Positions 62,240-64,000 of a stretch of DNA of 64,000 bases are shown here, one piece after another (the stretch's first letter is position 1; every line of letters begins with the position of its first letter). Origin of the DNA: Natronorubrum halalkaliphilum. Its GTDB lineage: Archaea > Halobacteriota > Halobacteria > Halobacteriales > Natrialbaceae. The stretch spans positions 1 through 64,000 of the forward strand of contig NZ_WUYX01000071.1 of NCBI RefSeq assembly GCF_009834785.1, written 5' to 3'. Below the pieces are notes generated by a model. The model had not been told where the DNA came from. It did not search any database and was given only the letters and a program-made list of their open reading frames with translations. A program made the position numbers and the translations under genes.

Positions 62240-63091
62240 CTAGTCCGCCGAAATCTCGCAGCTTCCTTCGTACGACACGTCGTCGACCGACTCGATCTCG
62301 GGCTCGTCGCCACAGACCGGACAGGCCGGATTCGACAGGACATCGACCGTCTCGAAGCTCATGTCCATCGCGTCGTACATCAGGAGCCGGCCCTCCAGGG
62401 ACTCGCCCTTGCCGAGAACGTACTTGACGACCTCGGTGGCCTGAATGCAGCCGACGGTGCCGGGGAGGACGCCGAGGACGCCGGTGGTCGCACAGTCGGG
62501 AACGGTACCGGGCTCGGGTGCCTCGGGAAAGATACAGCGGTAACACGGCGGCGAGTCCGCAGATCCGTCGGATTCCCCGCCGCGTTCGTTCGTGAACGTT
62601 GTCACCTGCCCTTCGAAGCGGTAGATCGCGCCGTGAGAGAGCGGCGTTCCGGTGAGCACGCAGTGATCGTTCAGCAGGTATCGCGTGGCGAAGTTGTCGC
62701 TGGCGTCGAGGACGACGTCGTACTCAGCGACCAGGTCCGCGACGTTGTCGGCGTCGATCCGGATCTCGTGGGCGTCGACGTCGATATCCGGGTTGAGCGC
62801 CGCGACGTAGTCGGCCGCGCTCTCGACCTTGGGGCGGCCCACGTCGTCGTCGCCGTGGACGATCTGTCGCTGCAGGTTCGACCGTTCGACGACGTCGTCG
62901 TCGACGATCCCCAGCCGCCCGACTCCGGCCGCCGCGAGGTACTGGATTGCCGGCGATCCCAGCCCGCCCGCACCGACGACCAGCACCGACGCCTCGAGCA
63001 GGCGTTGCTGGCCTTCGGGGCCGATTTCGTCCATGATCACGTGTCTCGAGTAGCGATCGAGTTGGGTCGCATCGAGGCGCAGGTCGCTCAT
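62240..63091 (-). CDS. ubaA: UbaA-type E1-like adenylyltransferase (ThiF/MoeB family)
   Basis: A 283-residue enzyme. VLVVGAGGLGSPAIQYL binds ATP, ASDNFATRYLLND holds the adenylation Asp, and the two zinc pairs are CYRC and CPVC. Haloarchaeal UbaA adenylates small SAMP/MoaD-type proteins both for protein conjugation and for sulfur transfer to molybdopterin and tRNA, which links it to the MoeA genes in this window. Start at the ATG at 63091. Confidence 0.92.
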   Translation of the reverse strand: MSDLRLDATQLDRYSRHVIMDEIGPEGQQRLLEASVLVVGAGGLGSPAIQYLAAAGVGRLGIVDDDVVERSNLQRQIVHGDDDVGRPKVESAADYVAALNPDIDVDAHEIRIDADNVADLVAEYDVVLDASDNFATRYLLNDHCVLTGTPLSHGAIYRFEGQVTTFTNERGGESDGSADSPPCYRCIFPEAPEPGTVPDCATTGVLGVLPGTVGCIQATEVVKYVLGKGESLEGRLLMYDAMDMSFETVDVLSNPACPVCGDEPEIESVDDVSYEGSCEISAD

Positions 63092-63265
63092 AGCCGGTAC
63101 TTGGTGTGAGAGCGAGAAAAATCCGCGGGTCGGTTCGGGGTTGGTAGAAGGGGTGACAACGGATCGAGCGACCGCATTCGATAGCCGCCACAATCCGACA
63201 ACTGGTCGAGGCAGGTCTGTGGGTGAACCAGACGATTTAATAGTATGGTGCGCATTGGCATACCT

Positions 63266-63451
63266 ATGGCAACCTCACCCAATGATGCCGGTGACGATGT
63301 CGTCGACCAATTCCTCTCGGATCGCGGCCACACGGTAGAACGAGTGGGGTGGGAGCAAGAGTATAACAAGAAACAGTGTCCCGACTGTGGCGGCCTCCAC
63401 GATACGGCCGCGAGCTCCTGTACCGTCTGCGGGTGGGAACCGACCCCGTAA
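63266..63451 (+). CDS. HVO_0416-like small zinc-finger protein
   Basis: A 61-residue protein with a C-terminal two-pair zinc ribbon (CPDCGG and CTVCGW). The N-terminus (DQFLSDRGH, VERVGWEQEYNKK) matches a conserved haloarchaeal family. TATA-like ttaatagt lies about 22-30 bp upstream. Role unknown. Confidence 0.85.
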   Translation: MATSPNDAGDDVVDQFLSDRGHTVERVGWEQEYNKKQCPDCGGLHDTAASSCTVCGWEPTP

Positions 63452-63580
63452 CGCCGTCAGCAATCGCCGGTCCATTTTTCGGACGATAGCGTCTCAGCAG
63501 TCAGAACCCGCCGTCTGTGCTGTCGACACGACGCTGTTCAGTCGCGACGACCGCTATTTTCCCCACTGTCATGCGACACA

Positions 63581-63588
63581 ATTATAAT
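63581..63588 (+). promoter_or_regulatory. TATA box for the DUF7563-like gene
   Basis: attataat lies 33-40 bp upstream of the ATG at 63621. An inverted repeat (ttgttc at 63592-63597, gaacaa at 63613-63618) fills the space between TATA and start, a likely operator. Confidence 0.5.
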
Positions 63589-63620
63589 GTATTGTTCACG
63601 TAGGTGTTTTACGAACAACA

Positions 63621-63779
63621 ATGCCGGAATGCCAGAACTGCGGTGCGTTCGTGACGGATGCGTACGCTCGCGTGTTTACCCCGCGTGGCGTCGACGATCC
63701 GCGGGTCTGTCCCGACTGTCAGGACAAGATTCGAGACGGTGCTGACATCCGAACCGCACGCTCCCCGCGAAACCCCTGA
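63621..63779 (+). CDS. DUF7563-like small zinc-finger protein
   Basis: A 52-residue protein with two CxxC pairs (CQNCG at residues 4-8 and CPDCQ near 30) and a short basic C-terminus (TARSPRNP). It matches a small haloarchaeal family of unknown function. Its promoter and operator-like repeat are well defined. Confidence 0.8.
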   Translation: MPECQNCGAFVTDAYARVFTPRGVDDPRVCPDCQDKIRDGADIRTARSPRNP

Positions 63780-63884
63780 CGGCGTCGCCGACCCGCCGCC
63801 GTCGGGCGGGTTCAAACTGGCAGACGGGTTTCTATCGACGGAAACCCACGTGACTTATGGGTATTGCGCTCTTGAACAGCTACA

Positions 63885-64000
63885 ATGGCTACCACGGAGA
63901 CGAAGGTGACCCGGTTGTTCGGTGGTCCGGGCAGCGGGAAGACGACTGCCCTGCTCGACCACGTCGAAGAAATTCTCGAGGAAGACGGCGTTACATTCCG
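63885..64000 (+). CDS. UvrD/REP-type helicase, 5' part only
   Basis: The first 38 codons run off the window. They encode LFGGPGSGKTTALLDHVEEIL, a Walker A motif close to the N-terminus, as in haloarchaeal UvrD-like superfamily-1 helicases. The identity of the rest is inference. Confidence 0.7.
   Translation, partial: MATTETKVTRLFGGPGSGKTTALLDHVEEILEEDGVTF

Overview
The window is haloarchaeal chromosome. The genes are overwhelmingly acidic, most of the DNA is G+C-rich, and it carries archaeal or haloarchaeal markers: archaeal DnaG primase, translation factor aIF5A with its agmatinase neighbour, an HTH-10 regulator, an LWR-salt protein and several haloarchaea-only small zinc fingers. I infer a Natrinema/Haloterrigena-type member of the Natrialbales, mainly because of the Dnd-Pbe cluster; the sequence alone does not fix the genus.

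Positions 1 to about 23,200 are an accessory, visibly A+T-richer island dominated by DNA modification and defence. At its left end are a DpdA-like DNA/tRNA-guanine transglycosylase, an overlapping DUF6884-like protein and a divergent GIY-YIG-like protein, a plausible 7-deazaguanine DNA-modification module. A very A+T-rich pair follows (a pentapeptide-repeat ion channel and an unknown partner). Next is an integrated-element segment: a ribbon-helix-helix-like protein, a tyrosine recombinase, a small membrane protein, three short related proteins, and an 803-residue ATPase/helicase with a C-terminal winged helix. From 22,234 down to 12,139 a tightly overlapping minus-strand operon encodes the archaeal phosphorothioation system dndC-dndD-dndE-dndA and its defence half, called here pbeA-pbeB-pbeC-pbeD. 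The island therefore carries a backbone-sulfur modification system and a probable base modification system side by side.

Positions about 23,200 to 24,250 are the scar between island and core, with a low-complexity small ORF and a truncated family-2 glycosyltransferase remnant.

From about 24,250 to the right end the sequence is core haloarchaeal chromosome. It includes cofactor genes (two MoeA paralogs, HemA with a precorrin-2 dehydrogenase, a UbaA-type E1 enzyme, a pterin dehydratase), translation (aIF5A and agmatinase), replication (DnaG), and polyprenyl-lipid metabolism (two cis-prenyltransferase homologs flanking a regulator, followed by a DUF92 protein). There are also transport genes (MATE, a sodium:solute symporter with a DUF3311 partner), a PAS histidine kinase, an Hsp20, hydrolases and small zinc-finger proteins. 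The window ends inside the first codons of a UvrD-type helicase. I see no rRNA, tRNA, CRISPR array or complete insertion sequence. An 80-bp nested inverted repeat near 31.74 kb looks like a miniature element.
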